Shown: positions 45,614 through 58,380 of the stretch, piece after piece
Layout of the letters: each line of letters starts with the position of its first letter
Position numbering within the stretch: the first letter of the stretch is position 1
Assembly (NCBI RefSeq): GCF_024763615.1
Contig: NC_077223.1
Coordinates: 72,168,627 to 72,232,626 of the forward strand
Direction of reading: 5' to 3'
DNA length: 64,000 bases
Origin: Phlebotomus papatasi
Taxonomy: Eukaryota; Arthropoda; Insecta; Diptera; Psychodidae
The notes under the pieces: model-generated
The model's database searches: none
Told to the model about the DNA's origin: nothing
Seen by the model: only the letters and a program-made list of their open reading frames with translations
Translations under genes and position numbers: made by a program

Positions 45614-46844
45614 TACTAGTTTTTCTTTAACAAAGGGAACAGATATTCTTTATATTTTACCCAAGACAGCAACCTGTTTTTATCTAATTTTCGAACATTT
45701 TAAAACATTTTCGTCAAAACTTTTATTTTTGACATAATTTTGACGTTTACACCTCTGTGCAAACAATTTCCTTCAAAAACAAAAGCAATTTTTGACGAAA
45801 ACTGCTCTCAGAATGTGCAGACGCCTTTATGGTTCTGTTCTTAATTTACCAGTAATCAATAATAAAGCCATTAAGAAGAATGCAGAAAATGTATAATACA
45901 ATTTGAAATTTGATACTGTTTAGCATATTTTTGGGATACGTGACGTTATTAGTCCCATGTTAAAAAATAACTGGAATACTCGCTATGTATTTTAGTGCAA
46001 ATATTTGAAAGGGCAAATAATTTAAGTCATTCTGAATTGCTGTTCTATTCCAATTGTGCACTAATACAATTTGCACACCACGGAGGAACTTCTTTGACGT
46101 TCGCAACAGACATTGAGCAATCGATCGTGAATTGAGACGCGACATAGATTTCAGAAATAGATTGCGCAAATGTCGTCTCCGGGCATTGATTAACAGCGTG
46201 CGCTATCAGGAGGTGTCTTGCCAAAGAATTCAGTGCTCTGGCTATTTTCAAATCGACTCAGCATGAGCTTTCAGGGTTGAATTTCTTCCCATGCTGAAGA
46301 CACCCTGAAAGGTCGAACTTTTTGCATTCAAAGAACTTTCTGCGATAGTGTCTAATTATCTTCATTCTACTAAAATTGTTTCGATCGCTATAATTTTTTT
46401 CAGTTGTTTTTAAAAAATATCTTTCAGAAAAGGTGAGACTATGAATTTATTTTATTTCAATAATATTTTGCATAGAATAGCTTATAATTCTCTGTCGAGC
46501 ACCACGTTCATTAACTCTCGATATTTTATTTAGTTGATATTGAATTTATGACACACTAATTTGATTAAAAATCAATTTATAAGTCACGCTATTAGCATTC
46601 AAATGTCACTGAAGCCTATCTTTTTTTTATCATTTAATCTTTCCATCTCAGTTTTGGGCATTCTTCTATTCTTCGAATCGTGCGGAAAGCACCAAAACAT
46701 GAGAAATTTGCCTTCTTCTTTTGCTATTATCATTTCAGATGATCAATAATCAGAAAGGTTCCTTCTTCTCATGAAAGGAAGGTTTTCTATGAATTTGGCT
46801 CACTCTATCGAAAATAGGGGATAAGATAGGATAAACGAGGCATA
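45614..46844. other. spacer, nothing recognised
   Basis: No ORF with family similarity; short frames only. Confidence 0.3.
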
Positions 46845-47943
46845 GGGGAAAACCTCATAATTTTGACCAGTTTCTTATTTTGAACACTTTGAGGATAAAA
46901 TTGGACACTAAAAATAAATTGATTGAAATAATGGATTTTTATTGCAATATTTGATGAATAATGAATTCCATCTAAATATTTGTTCTTTTTGGAAGATTTT
47001 AACACTAAATACGTTAAATTTTGAATATGATTTGAGTTGAAATTGCTTTGTTAAAAATTCAGTGTGAGCAATTGCTTACGAGAAATATGACAGAACTTCG
47101 TGTTTACTTCAGTCTTATTTAGCTGTGATGAAGGACTAACAATGTTTCTTCGCTTTTTTTGAGTGATATTATTGAATATTCATTGAATATTGTGTTGATT
47201 CACATTTATAGTGACTTGTTGATTTGACCTGAAGTGAGATTTGCCTTGTGAATTAGATTTTTCGTGTGAAAAATGGGAAATTTTTTAAGACATTCACCAG
47301 TGAGGTGATAAGCCTTATTTTGGACAGGTGTTTTTCTCTGGAAATTTCGTGAAGTTTTAGCCTTTGTAATGACTAGGTTGGACAAATGTCTGGAGAAACA
47401 AAGGAGCATCATTTCTATGAAAGAGATGTAGCGAGAAATGCCTTGAAAGGCTCCCGGAAAGGTCAGGGAATGAGCGAAACCGCACGTACTTGGAGTACCG
47501 AAGTCAACTCACTTTAATGAATGATATGGAAAGTTTCCGGGCTTCTTGTAACATTCTACCTTTCCCTTACATGAACAGGAAGATGACTTGGTAAGATTTG
47601 TTCATGAAATGAAGAACAATGGGCATCCTGTTTAGGCGGATTAGCTGTCCAAATTTACAGCCAAGTTGTCCAAATTAATAACCAAGTTGTCCAAAATTCG
47701 AGTCAAATTCATCTCTACATATCAATTCATTTTTAAACGTATTAAGACTAATTTTAGTAAAAACAAAGACAATAAACCCTTTGCCATGTTTCTAAAAAAC
47801 TCTTCTGAAAAGAGAGTAACAAAAAAAGTCAATTAGTATTGAAAATATCGCACTTCAAACTTGAAACATCGATGCTAATAATAGGATAATTATAAAAATA
47901 TAGGATAATAATAATAATAGGACCAAATTATGAGCCCTTACCC
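46845..47943 (+). mobile_element. pogo/Tigger-like non-autonomous element, copy 2
   Basis: Ends GGGGAAAACCTCATAATTTT and AAATTATGAGCCCTTACCC, flanked by TA at 46843-46844 and 47944-47945. Alignable by eye to 2247-3309 over almost its whole length. It is 36 bases longer, partly from an AAT-rich expansion near 47880-47930. Confidence 0.85.
47386..47635 (+). pseudogene. remnant Psq/CENP-B DNA-binding region, copy 2
   Basis: 47386-47517 encodes 43 codons ending at the same TAA as copy 1, with ALKGSRKGQGMSETARTW. In another frame, 47567-47632 reads LHEQEDDLVRFVHEMKNNG then HPV, followed by a stop not present in copy 1. No catalytic domain follows. Confidence 0.6.
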
Positions 47944-48229
47944 TATCTGTCGCATAAACCGTACAAACTCAAAGCTACTGCATAGGGTCACTCTACAAAT
48001 AAGCAGTAAAAAATGAGTTTAGTCAGAATTGACTTAAATTTGATCAGTACTTACTTAGTTTAAGCCTTTAAAACTAGTAAAATTTTCATACAAATATTGG
48101 AAAAAGGAAAATAACCTGACTTTCGAATATTATTTTTGATTTTTATTCAACGGTAATTCTCGGTGATTTAGCCATCAGTACATAGCTAAAAAAATTAAAA
48201 AATATGTACTTAACTTTACATTAAGAATA

Positions 48230-49260
48230 GTGCTACATGATTTTAAAAGGACCTAGTCCTAATACATTTACTTTTGTAACTCAAAACTGCCGGATTTCCT
48301 TTTCTGCATGTTACAAAAAAAGCATTTTGGTGTCGAAAAGGGGATCAATATTGATGTATCTCCTGAATTGCACATCGCATGCAATTCTTCGCGTTTCTCT
48401 GGCGCATTTTGACTGCTACTTTGAATCCCAATATCGAGAAAGAAGGCCGCTTCGAGTCATAAATTTCATGACAACGAATCTCTGGAATTTCATGTTTGAA
48501 TTTAAGGAATTTGACAACACTGAAATGTGTGCCAATTTCCGGAGTTTATCTTCCTGCTTGCGGTTTTGACGCTGTCGCGCCAAGAATTGCGATTCACCGC
48601 ATCAAATTACTCACTTTTCATCGCGAACATTTTTTTTTCAGACATTAGAAATCTATTTCTGCAAAAATCCCTGCCCTTGGGTGCGACTTTTCCAAATGTT
48701 TGGGGAAAATCTCTGGGAGGCGCCGTGAACAAATTTATTGAGGAGAGCACCTCGCGCCATAATTCATCAGCTAATGGGACTCCGAGGAATTTATGGTGAG
48801 TGTGGTTTTATTAATTCACCACATTTTTATTCAATTCCACCGTATGAGACAAGAGACACCAACAAATTTATTTAGTGGACCTCTTCCAAACACTCCAAAA
48901 GACTTTTGTGAGATTTTTCTCTTTGGGCGATAATTAAGAAAATCCCACAAGATACAAGTAAGAGATTAGGCATACCCAAAATATTGAGCTTCGATTTTCG
49001 ATTTCTTCTCCCTTCAATTCCCACACACCCGGACAACCTCCCTGGGCATGCCAAGGGGGTCGATATGGGGACTTCATGGGAAACAGGTGGTGACACATCT
49101 GAAGATTGATAGCGCTTACTCAGCACAGACTGCCCGCTGCTTAATGGATTTCTCCACTCATGTAATGATGCCTATATGCAGGTAGGAGGAAGTCCATGTT
49201 GTATGCACTCTCCCGGGCTGCTCACCGACATAACTCACTGACACTCTTTAGTCTTCTGAT
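48230..49260. other. unique island with unassigned open frames
   Basis: 48237-48569 (110 codons) and 48527-48799 (90 codons) are overlapping plus-strand frames without recognised domains. The second meets a GTGAGT donor-like site at 48796. Coding status is unproven; not called as genes. Confidence 0.3.
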
Positions 49261-49382
49261 TGATCTCATTGAATCCCATTGTAGACAAAACTAGGGCAAA
49301 AAATGCGAAATATTTAAACCCTTGCAGCATCCTTTTCACATTTAAAATCATTCATTGTCCACTTTTGGTCATTTTCTCACTA

Positions 49383-49597
49383 GGGGGAAGTGGGGTACCT
49401 TTGAAAGTTGGGCACCTTTGAAATTGGGATTTCTCACCTATTTTTAAATATAGTTAAGTCTTATCGTGATATAATTTTTCTTCTCAATCTGTTTATGCAA
49501 CTAAATTATATCACGATAAGACTCAATTTTATTTAAAAATAAGTGAAAAATGCCAATTTCAAAGGTACCCCACTTTCAAAGGTGTCCCACTTCCCCC
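49383..49597. mobile_element. TA-GGG MITE, GGGGGAAGTGGGGCACC family, copy 3
   Basis: TA then GGGGGAAGTGGGGTACCTTT; right end AGGTGTCCCACTTCCCCC then TA. 215 bp, palindromic, close to 45399-45613. Confidence 0.85.
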
Positions 49598-49710
49598 TAA
49601 TCGTTTTTAAATAGTGGAAACTAACATAGGATTTATTTTACAAAACAGATTTATTTTTGATGAATTGTTAAAACAACAAAACTTTAGCGACGTGGAACAA
49701 GATCTAAATA

Positions 49711-49929
49711 GGGTAAGATGGGATAATTTGGAATCATGTCTATTTTGGAATTTTAGAATTGGAATTTTCTTACTATTTCAGATGGTTGAAAAGAAAAAGA
49801 AAACTACGAAGAAGAACAAAATTTTACATTCGATAGTACTTCTTCTTTGTTTTTCCTTTTGCCATCTAGAATTGTTAGAAATCTCACAGTCTCAAATTGG
49901 ACATGATTCCAAATTACCCAATCTTACCC
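49711..49929. mobile_element. TA-GGG MITE, GGGTAAGATGGGATAATT family
   Basis: Left GGGTAAGATGGGATAATTTG and right AATTACCCAATCTTACCC are inverted, flanked by TA. GGAATCATGTC / GACATGATTCC continue the arms. Confidence 0.85.
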
Positions 49930-50409
49930 TACATAAGATATAACTGAAGCATATATCGACAATGAAATGAAATGAATTTTGAAGTCTGTTCGTTATATTT
50001 TACTAATTGTTTAAATATTTGCTATAAGACGTCTACACTCTACACACTTGGAGAAATTATTGAAAAAAATACTTTTTTAAAAAATAATTTCCTCTTATCA
50101 TTCTAGAAACGTAATTTTTTTTTAAAAGGACAATTTTTGACAAAAATATGCTTATAGTATGTAGAAGTAATTAGACTAATAGGGCACAATTTGCAAAAAA
50201 ATATTAATTTAAAGCGAAGAATAATTTTCAAAAAAACTATGTTCTTTTCAAAACCGTCTCCAAGGTGCCGTCGGGACCGTCCCGATAGCTCAATTTTTAA
50301 GATTTTAAAATGATAATTTCAGAAAATATAGTTTAAAATGTTGTACCTTTATATGATTAAATTAAAGACTCGAATTAAATTGTTTTTTAAGACATAAAGG
50401 ATATGGTTT

Positions 50410-51392
50410 GCGGAATCTTTGTTTTTCCTATTTTGTTTTTTACACTTTTGTTTTTTCCAGTTTGTCTTTGGAATCTTCGTCTTCAGTAATTTTTGTTTTT
50501 TTAGAAACTTTGTCTTTGGAAATCTTGTTTTTCATATATTTTAAACAAGTATATTTTGCTAAATAATGAAATTACAACAGTGTTTTGTGAAGTTTTAAGT
50601 TTCGTTCTTTAGGGCAAAGGAAATTTTCTGTGTTATGGAAAGTTTTTAGGTTCATCCTTTGGGGTAAAGGGAAATTCTCTTTTAGGAAGTTTTTGACTTT
50701 CGTCATTTGGCGCAAAGGGAAATTTTCTGTGTTTTGGAAAGTTTTAAGTGTCGTTCTTAAGGGCAAAGGAAATTTTCTGTGTTTTGGGAAGTTTTTGTTT
50801 TCGTCCTTTGGAGTAAAGGAAAATTTTCTGTGTTTTGGGAAGTTTTTAGGTTCATCCTTTGGGGAAAAGGGAAATTCTCTTTTAGGAAGTTTTTGACTTT
50901 CGTCATTTGGCGCAAAGGGAAATTTTCTGTGTTTTGGGAAGTTTTAAGTGTCGTTCTTTAGGGCAAAGGAAATTTTCTGTGTTTTGGGAAGTTTTTGTTT
51001 TCGTCCTTTGGAGCAAAGGGAAATTTTCTGTGTTTTGGGAAGTTTTTAGGTTCATCCTTTGGGGAAAAGGGAAATTCTCTTTTAGGAAGTTTTTGAGTTT
51101 CGTCATTTGGCGCAAAGGGAAATTTTCTGTGTTTTGGGAAGTCTTTGTTTTCGTCCTTTGGGTCAAAGGGAAATTTTCTGTGTTTCGGGAAGTTTTTGTT
51201 TTCGTCCTTTGGGGCAAAGGGAAATTTTCTGTATGACAGACAAAATTTCCAATACTTGTACAAAATGTATGAAAACAAGATTTCCAAAGACAAAGTTTCC
51301 AAAAAACAAAAATTACCGAAGACAAAGATTCCAAAGACAAACTGGGAAAAACAAAAGTGTAAAGAACAAAATGGTAAAAACAAAGATTCCCG
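50410..51392. mobile_element. foldback-like element with a minisatellite core
   Basis: Inverted arms of about 140 bases, 50410-50551 and 51253-51392, agree at over 90% by eye (CAGTTTGTCTTTGGAATC in the left arm, its complement in the right). The arms are themselves degenerate repeats of AAACAAAGATTCC-like units. Between them lies the 50580-51233 tandem array. This is the classical layout of foldback elements; no transposase is visible. Confidence 0.75.
50580..51233. repeat. minisatellite with four unit types in ~201-bp higher-order repeats
   Basis: Units of 48-51 bases share GTGTTTTGGGAAGTTTT and GCAAAGGGAAATTTTCT. Four variants can be told apart: A (AAGTGTCGTTCTT), B (AGGTTCATCCTTTGG), C (GACTTTCGTCATTTGG) and D (GTTTTCGTCCTTTGG). 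The order is A-B-C, A-D-B-C, A-D-B-C, D, D. Unit A at 50729 and 50930 gives a 201-base period. Unit lengths near a multiple of three make long open frames on both strands, which are not genes. Confidence 0.85.
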
Positions 51393-52008
51393 ATTCCAAA
51401 GAAAATATACAGTTTTTTAGTTCTGCGCAATCCACTCCACGTAATGAATGGCGTGAATAGCATTCCATAGAAGAACTATAAGCCTTCTAGCAAAGATATT
51501 TCTAGATATAATTTTTTCCCTAGCTCAAAAATGGGAATTTAAGCCCTATGCCCTGTGAATTTAATTGGATTCCATTTAAGTGTCTTTAAAGTAAAAAAAA
51601 TAGGTGTCTCTGGCCATTAAAAGTATTCTAACCTCATCTTTCGCCGAAGAATTTTTAAAATTTATTTTACTTTTAGCAAAATATTATATTTAACACATAA
51701 CGTAATGGTATTAAGAATTTTATTTAATACAACAAAGTGTTTCTTATTTTTTTTAAATAATTTTTCTTAGGACTGTCAGTTCCTTTTTCAATTTGAACCT
51801 CATTAACTCTAGAAAAATTCGTGGTGACAATGACGATTCGAACTGAATAGCAGCATAGACCACCCTCGATCAACACTTGGGGTACTCCGGTCGAAAAATC
51901 GAGTCCAAAAACAAACAATCTCGATTATTTTGGCTTCTGAGTAATCGATAAGATCAAATTCTTTGGCAAAATTATAGAGGACATTCTGGTTTACATTTCA
52001 CCAATATA

Positions 52009-52341
52009 CAGTAGAGTCTCCTAAATTCGTACGCTCGGGGGGTATTTTTGACATTTCTCACCTCTCAAACTCGAACGATTTTTTCAAAACTAACGAAATT
52101 TGTGTGAGATTAAATTGTACTTTGAATCAAATTCCCGTACTTTCTCGCAAGTCTTAGTGGTAACATACTTCCTTTGCATTATACACGACCATAATGTATG
52201 TAAACATTTAGGAAGAAGCACATAAATATGATTTTCATTCACCAAGAATACGAACTTTCTAACATAACCTCACAATTGACATTTTGAATCCAAACGGCCG
52301 GCGTTCGAATTTGAGAGATTCAGATTTGAGAGACTCTACTG
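52009..52341. mobile_element. pogo-like MITE, CAGTAGAGTCT family, copy 2
   Basis: CAGTAGAGTCTCCTAAATTC to AGAGACTCTACTG, flanked by TA at 52007-52008 and 52342-52343. Shares ACGCTCGGGGGGTATTTTTG and ACATACTTCCTTT with 19860-20196. Confidence 0.85.
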
Positions 52342-52829
52342 TACCACTTTTCTGTCAGTCCAACCGAATCCTTGATATTTTGGATTAAAAATACGAAATT
52401 GATTTCATGAATTTGACTCAAGATTACTGAATAGCATCTCCCAACTGCTTAACATAAGCTGATATAGGCTTATCACTAGTTTTTGATACATACATCATAT
52501 TTAAGGAAGGGATATCTTATCTTCTTTTATGTTAGAGGCAATTGGCAGAAATGTGCTTTTATACATGATATTATTGTCCATTAATTTGAAATGTTTGAAA
52601 ATGTATTAAAAAAAAAGAAATTTTGTAAGAAAATATTTATCTGAATTATACTAAAATTTTACATTTCTTCCACTTGTAAATATAAAATAGTACGTTGAAC
52701 TTACAGTTTGCTTTTACAACCTTTATTTTCTTTTACACCCAATTTAAACAAGACTATAACAAAGAAAGTAGAAAGTGTCATAATTTTTCTTATGCTTTTG
52801 ATCAATTGACTATACAAGGTGAAAGAAAT

Positions 52830-53330
52830 TTAATATCAAGATTTTGAGGAATTTCTGCAGAAAATCGATTGCATTGTGCGATTTTCTTCGCCGGAAGGTA
52901 CAGAAAAAGTGCCACCATCGTCCTGAAATTTCCGCTCAAGTGCATTTTGCATGTGCAAATTCGCGACAGAAAATTCCATACGACGCTGCAGCAAAAGTTC
53001 CTGCAGCAAAATTGATTTATAGTCCTAACCATTTGAAGTGTTATTTTATTATCTGTAGAGTGTTGTGGTGGTTGAATGAAAAAAAAGTGTCTGCCGTTTT
53101 TGTTGGCAATTATTGGGGTGAAAAAATATGAGACGAAATTGTCTGCAGGGCGTTAGTTTTTGTTCATGTTTTGGAGAGCGAAAAAAGGGCGGGAAATGTC
53201 CATTCATCATTTTTTTCAGTGATTCATTTCAATTTTCAAGTCCGAACCAGATGGAGAAAAATGATCTTGTGGGAATTTCTTCTATGGCATATAAACAGGT
53301 TGATGGGTAATTTGGTGTAACCGAAAATAT
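52830..53330. other. unique island without recognised exons
   Basis: Non-repetitive, GC-richer; frames of 60-95 codons show no domain. Confidence 0.3.
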
Positions 53331-54035
53331 ATTAAAATAAATTAAATTCTACAATTGTAAAAATTTTCACCAAAATTTTATTGTGAAAATGCGGCGTAAA
53401 AAATGCGTAAATGAATGTTGCTAATTGACTTCATAGACGACAATGTCGTTACAATGCTGATGGCTGCGGGCGCGCACATAAAATCCGCCGAAATATGCTA
53501 AAAACTCGTGTTTAATTACGAAAATATTTTTGAAATTTCTACTGGAATTTTTTTCCCACCCATCGTTGGCACGAACAGATGAAAAAAAAAAACTTCAGCG
53601 AATCTGGACACAGACAGATCCCAAATGTCACAAATTGCACAGTGATTAATAAACTTTCCAGGTACTTGAGCAATTTTGCTCGCAATATCTCAAACATTTC
53701 ATTCACTGGAACACTCCTGATATGCTCCATAGATTCTCTGCCGAAGAGCAAATAGAGGAAAAATTTCGGGAGACTATTGATCATGTCGTGTATCATTTCA
53801 TTTTTTCAGTTTTGTTCTTTTGCTCCTTTTGCTCTGTGACCTGTGTTAGATATGTTGGTGGTGGTTTGAAAATGAAAGGCTGTTTTTTAAAAAAATTATA
53901 TAATATTTATTATTATTTTATTTATTTCGATGTACCGGGCTTTTATTACCATTTTGTACATTGTTCAGTTTACAAGTTTATTATTCAGTTTACAATGTTT
54001 CGTGAAAAATGTCCATTCAGACGCTTCAATCATTT

Positions 54036-54133
54036 GCACCGGGCGAGACTCGAACTCACAACTGTGACAGTCGAGCCGGGGGTCACACCGCCCAAAAGCC
54101 GAACGCTCTTACCAATTGCACCACGGACCCCCT
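54036..54133 (-). mobile_element. tRNA-derived SINE head
   Basis: On the minus strand it starts GGGGGTCCGTGGTGCAATTG, with A-box-like GTGCAATTGGTAAGAGC and B box GAGTTCGAGTCTC at 54046-54058. The insert between A and B boxes (CCCCCGGCTCGACTGTCAC) is too long for a normal tRNA and the ends do not pair. Confidence 0.6.
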
Positions 54134-55039
54134 ATATATGATATTTATGTTTGTTGGATTTTAAAAGGATGAACTGCTTTCTATATTTGTTTAATTTATA
54201 AGATTTATTGAAATTAAAATGTATTATTATAAGTAAATTTATATTTTTATATTTCACTTATCAAATACGGAAACACATTGCCATAGAACATCTGTAATTT
54301 AAATTCTATGTCAGCTCATTCGATAATTTTGTCTATTCCGTTTTGTTTTTCCAAATCTAAATGTACTATTTCTTGAAGCTTTGAAAAGACGATAAAAAAG
54401 TTTAACGCAAAAGGACAATAAGGGCTTTTAAGGACCTATAATAGATTTCACTCAGAAATTTGCAGTTCTTGAGAGATGTTAAAAGTCTTATTTATTTTGG
54501 TTAATTTCCGTTTTAAAACAATACATACATGCTATTTTTAAATTTGAATACTTAATTTAGGACTTTGTTTTAGTAGTTTCCAGTTATTAATTAGTCCTAA
54601 AAAGCAATTAATAAAAAATTAAAATAAAATGGTGCTTGGAAATATAAATTAATGGAATTAAATAAACAATATTAATAGTAATGAAAGATCTCTTTTCACG
54701 AATAGACAATTTCGAAATAAACCTTTTAAATAATTTGAAACGTAAATCTAAGCACTTCCAATACGTCCTTAGAAAAATTAAAAAAAAACTTAGCTTTTTA
54801 AAATCTTTAAACTTAATGTGTTAGTGTCTGTGAAAGATATCAAGTTTTCAAGTATTTTGGTAGATTCGATGTCTTCATTTTTGAATTCAGAATGATTGTA
54901 ATCTTGATTTACGTGAAAGAATTAAAAGTCCATTGAGTAATGACTACGGGTAGACGTAGAACAATTTTTTTGAAGTAGGAAATGAACGCAGAAAGACTGA
55001 ACTTCTTTTGATTTAAACAATCTTATTCTCTATGACACT

Positions 55040-55196
55040 TCCAGGATGAGTGTCCTCTTTATCAGCCGAATGATGAACATTACAGCAGAAGTTGTGATCT
55101 AAGTCCAAGTGCAGTGGAATAATTCTTGTCTGTACTGTACGTGATTTTCTCTATCACATTCGATACCTGATAAAGAGGACATTCATTCTCGAAACG
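55040..55196. repeat. inverted repeat around ATAAAGAGGAC with a CTCGAAACGTCG end
   Basis: GTCCTCTTTATCAG (from 55050) and CTGATAAAGAGGAC (from 55168) are inverse copies. The right arm is followed by CATTCATTCTCGAAACGTCG, a phrase like those in the repeats of Penelope-like retroelements. Only this fragment is seen. Confidence 0.5.
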
Positions 55197-55425
55197 TCGT
55201 AGAGAATCCTGTTATACTTCAACGCAACGGACCGAAAGTCTTTTATTTATTTTTTTTTAATAAAAGCAGATCTTACTGGGCCTCCGAGACCTTAAATGTG
55301 CCTGTTCAGAGCTTAAGAAAATTAAATGTCTTTTCCAATACAACGTTGGGTTAATATTTATTCTATTTAAAGAAATCAATGGAAATATCGTTCAATTTAC
55401 TGATCAAAATGCCTTAGGGGCCTTA

Positions 55426-55637
55426 GAGGAAAGCGCGTTACTTTCGGACGACTAAAGCTTAAAATAATTCACTTTTTTAATGTGTTATGAATTTAGCCCA
55501 TTATATTAATCATGTTTAAAGCTAGTTCAATGTCTCAAATTTCTAGAAAAGAGCTGGTGAAATCCATAAGGAACATAGAAAAACATAAGTTGTCCGAACC
55601 TTGAGTTGTCCGAGTCCGAAGGTAGCGTGCTTTCCCC
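55426..55637. mobile_element. TA-GGG-type MITE, G(A/G)GGAAAGCGCG family
   Basis: Left GAGGAAAGCGCGTTACTTTC with TTA before it; right GAAGGTAGCGTGCTTTCCCC with TA after it. TCGGACGAC / GTTGTCCGA continue inward. 212 bp. Confidence 0.7.
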
Positions 55638-55999
55638 TATAGAAACTCTTTTTAAAATTATTTTTTTATCGTCATTAGATATTTCATTAAACCATTATAA
55701 GATTACTTACAATGATGTTTTCTAACTTCGGCTTTCAGCTCTATACATAGTGATTACCTCTACAATCCCCAAAGTGATAACTGATTTTAAAAAATGCCTA
55801 AACTGAAGGTTAAGATTGATATTATGGTTGAAATTATAATATCAAACAATCCCTTTTGGCTAAAATATTTTAATTGTTTTATAAATTTGTATCTTATGTT
55901 CTTTTCTATTTTTCGGATGAGTCGTTTTGATCAACTTGGGCGACCTGGGCAGACTAGAGAGGCCAAAAGACAAGAGTAAAACAGTGTGGATGACACGAT

Positions 56000-56560
56000 G
56001 GAACAGAAATATTAATAGATCACTGAGCAAGACATGATGTTTGTGGCTTGTGCTTATCGATGGGCAGCAATCTGAGTTTTCTGGAATCGCCGATGGATTC
56101 GAGATCTGGCTCATTTTTCACAGAACACCTCAAATTAATATTTCCCCTCGACTCTTTCACTCTCAACTCATAAATCATTGACGTGATCGATTTATTGACC
56201 ATAGTTTTCGGTGGGATGGCGCTTAAATATTTCCCTACGTCGCATCGTGATCCACTCTTGGTCTAAAGGTTTTGGGCCATATGAAGACGCGGGCACTGCA
56301 AGGAGTCTGTGCCAGGGAATGCGATGTCATTGACAGGACCACGGGATTGGAACTCCCAAGTCCACCGTTCACCATCATTTCCAATCACGCTATGGAGTCC
56401 CTCGTGTCCACATTCTATCGATTCCCAATAAATTATCCATTGCGATAGCATCAATCCATTGCGATCTCCCATCGGGAATCACCAGCCTCTGATGCCCAGA
56501 GAATCCCCAAACTCTCTCAAAGCCACCTCGAGAGACGCACCAGACACAATTTCATCCAAC
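56000..56560. other. unique island without recognised exons
   Basis: GC-richer, non-repetitive. A 69-codon antisense frame (56263-56472) has no recognised domain. Confidence 0.3.
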
Positions 56561-56569
56561 TTGCATTAA

Positions 56570-58380
56570 TTACAGAGGCTATCTTTGGAATAGGAGCTCC
56601 TACGTAACTTGAGATCTTATTTATGTTTCATAAGAAAATTTGGCTTAAAGACGTGGTAATTTGTAGGGTCAATTTTATTTCAGAGATTCTTTTCGACACA
56701 GAAGTATATCCGTATTTATAGATGAAAATCCGTTGGTTGTGTTTAAACGAAATGTCTTTTTTAAAGAAGGGTGATATAATTTTTAAATTAACCGGAATTA
56801 TCAAAATTCACTATTATAAAAGATGTGCAATGAAAAGGTAATCGTTACGAAAGTAATCTTGGACTGGAAAATTAAGCAACTAATTAAACTCTTTCTGAAT
56901 GATTGTATGAATGACCATGGCATGACAAAAATTGGGAAACTGACAAAACATTTAGCAGAAAAAACTTTGGAAAATTTTCGAAGCCTACATTTTGATTTGT
57001 CTAAATCTTAATGAGAACGTTTTGATTTTACAATAAAACCTTTAAAATAATGATTAGTTCTAGTAACCCAGGATAAATTTCAATTAAAATGTAAATAAAT
57101 TAAATTCCGAGGTTATGCACCTTGTTTATTATATTTAGAACATTATATTATTATGTTAAAATATTTAGAAAATGTTTGATCACCCGTTTAGTTGTTTATA
57201 TGGTTACATTTATTTTATTTTATCCCGAAGAGTAACTTTTGCAGTGAAATAATCCAAAGAAGAATATTTTTAGAACATGTGTATTTTATAATTAATTCTA
57301 TTTAATTTGGATTCTTAAGATTTCAGAAGCCATTTCCCACATAAAGAAACTTGTTCTATTTTTGCCAATTAAATAAATTCTCATATTTTCTGTGTGGTAA
57401 AATTTTATATTTTTTATAAGTAATTTTTAATTTGAAGCATTTGTTAAATTTTGAAAAGGAGAAACATTGCAAATTTCTTAATAATTGGACGCATTTTGCC
57501 TAATTGGTTGAAAACTTAAAAAGATTTTGTAATAACATTAAAGATTGAGGAGAATTTCGGAAAATAGAGATTCTGTGATTATGAAAGAATTGAATTTTTT
57601 TTGTCAAACTTAGGAATTCAAATAATCCAACCTCATATTAAATTTTCTGATGTCACAGAGGTTTAATTTGCAAAGAAAACCTTAAATCATTATTAAAGGA
57701 AACGAAAATAACTTATTTCTGCTAAAAAACTTTAAATAAAGTGGAATGTTTTTAGGTATTTTTGATATTAGAATCGTGTACACATTTAAAATATTTCAAG
57801 ATAAGCCCAACCGAATTAAAAGTTTCATTTAAATCTTTTAAAGTAAGTAAGAGAATTAGATACTTTAATTGAGCAATAAGCTCTATTATTTTTTTATGAA
57901 TATATCCAACAATATGTTACTACTAACTTTTACATACTTTTATTTTAGCCTATAGGGCCTTTTCTTATTCTGACTCGTACATATTGTGATAGATTTCTTA
58001 CAATGTGCAGAGTAGAGGTTATTATTTTAGCAAGTGAATAGTTTAGATTTGCTTAATGTAACCTTAAAAATATAAGAATATGTTGTATTGCAAGTTCATA
58101 GTTTTCAAAATTAAAAAAATAATTGTAAGATTTCTTGCTAGAATTGAAGTTCCAAATATTTTATTATATGCAGTCCTCAGTATATATAATTAGTTTATTA
58201 GATTTTCTAGTGAAAAAACTGAATTTATTTTCAGCACAATTTGAATCTTTGAGGTTATACCAAACATAACTTGAAATTTTAAAATATCAACATTTCGCTA
58301 CAAAAAATTTTTTAATAACCGTAACTAATATATACTTACCTTTTATTAATTCTATCACTTATTCAAATTTTCTCACGAGG
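56570..58380. other. long AT-rich spacer, nothing recognised
   Basis: No ORF above about 62 codons and no clear repeats. Confidence 0.35.

Noticed and set aside
50580..51233. CRISPR-like array of regular repeats
   Set aside because: The units are contiguous with no unique spacers, and the genome is eukaryotic.
50903..51463. 186-codon antisense ORF of 17-residue repeats
   Set aside because: It is the minisatellite read in one frame; unit lengths near a multiple of three open several frames on both strands at once.
54036..54133. tRNA gene
   Set aside because: A and B boxes are present but the distance is too long and the acceptor strands do not pair; called a SINE head.
56263..56472. 69-codon antisense ORF
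   Set aside because: Looks weakly protein-like but no family, intron boundary or transcript signal supports it.
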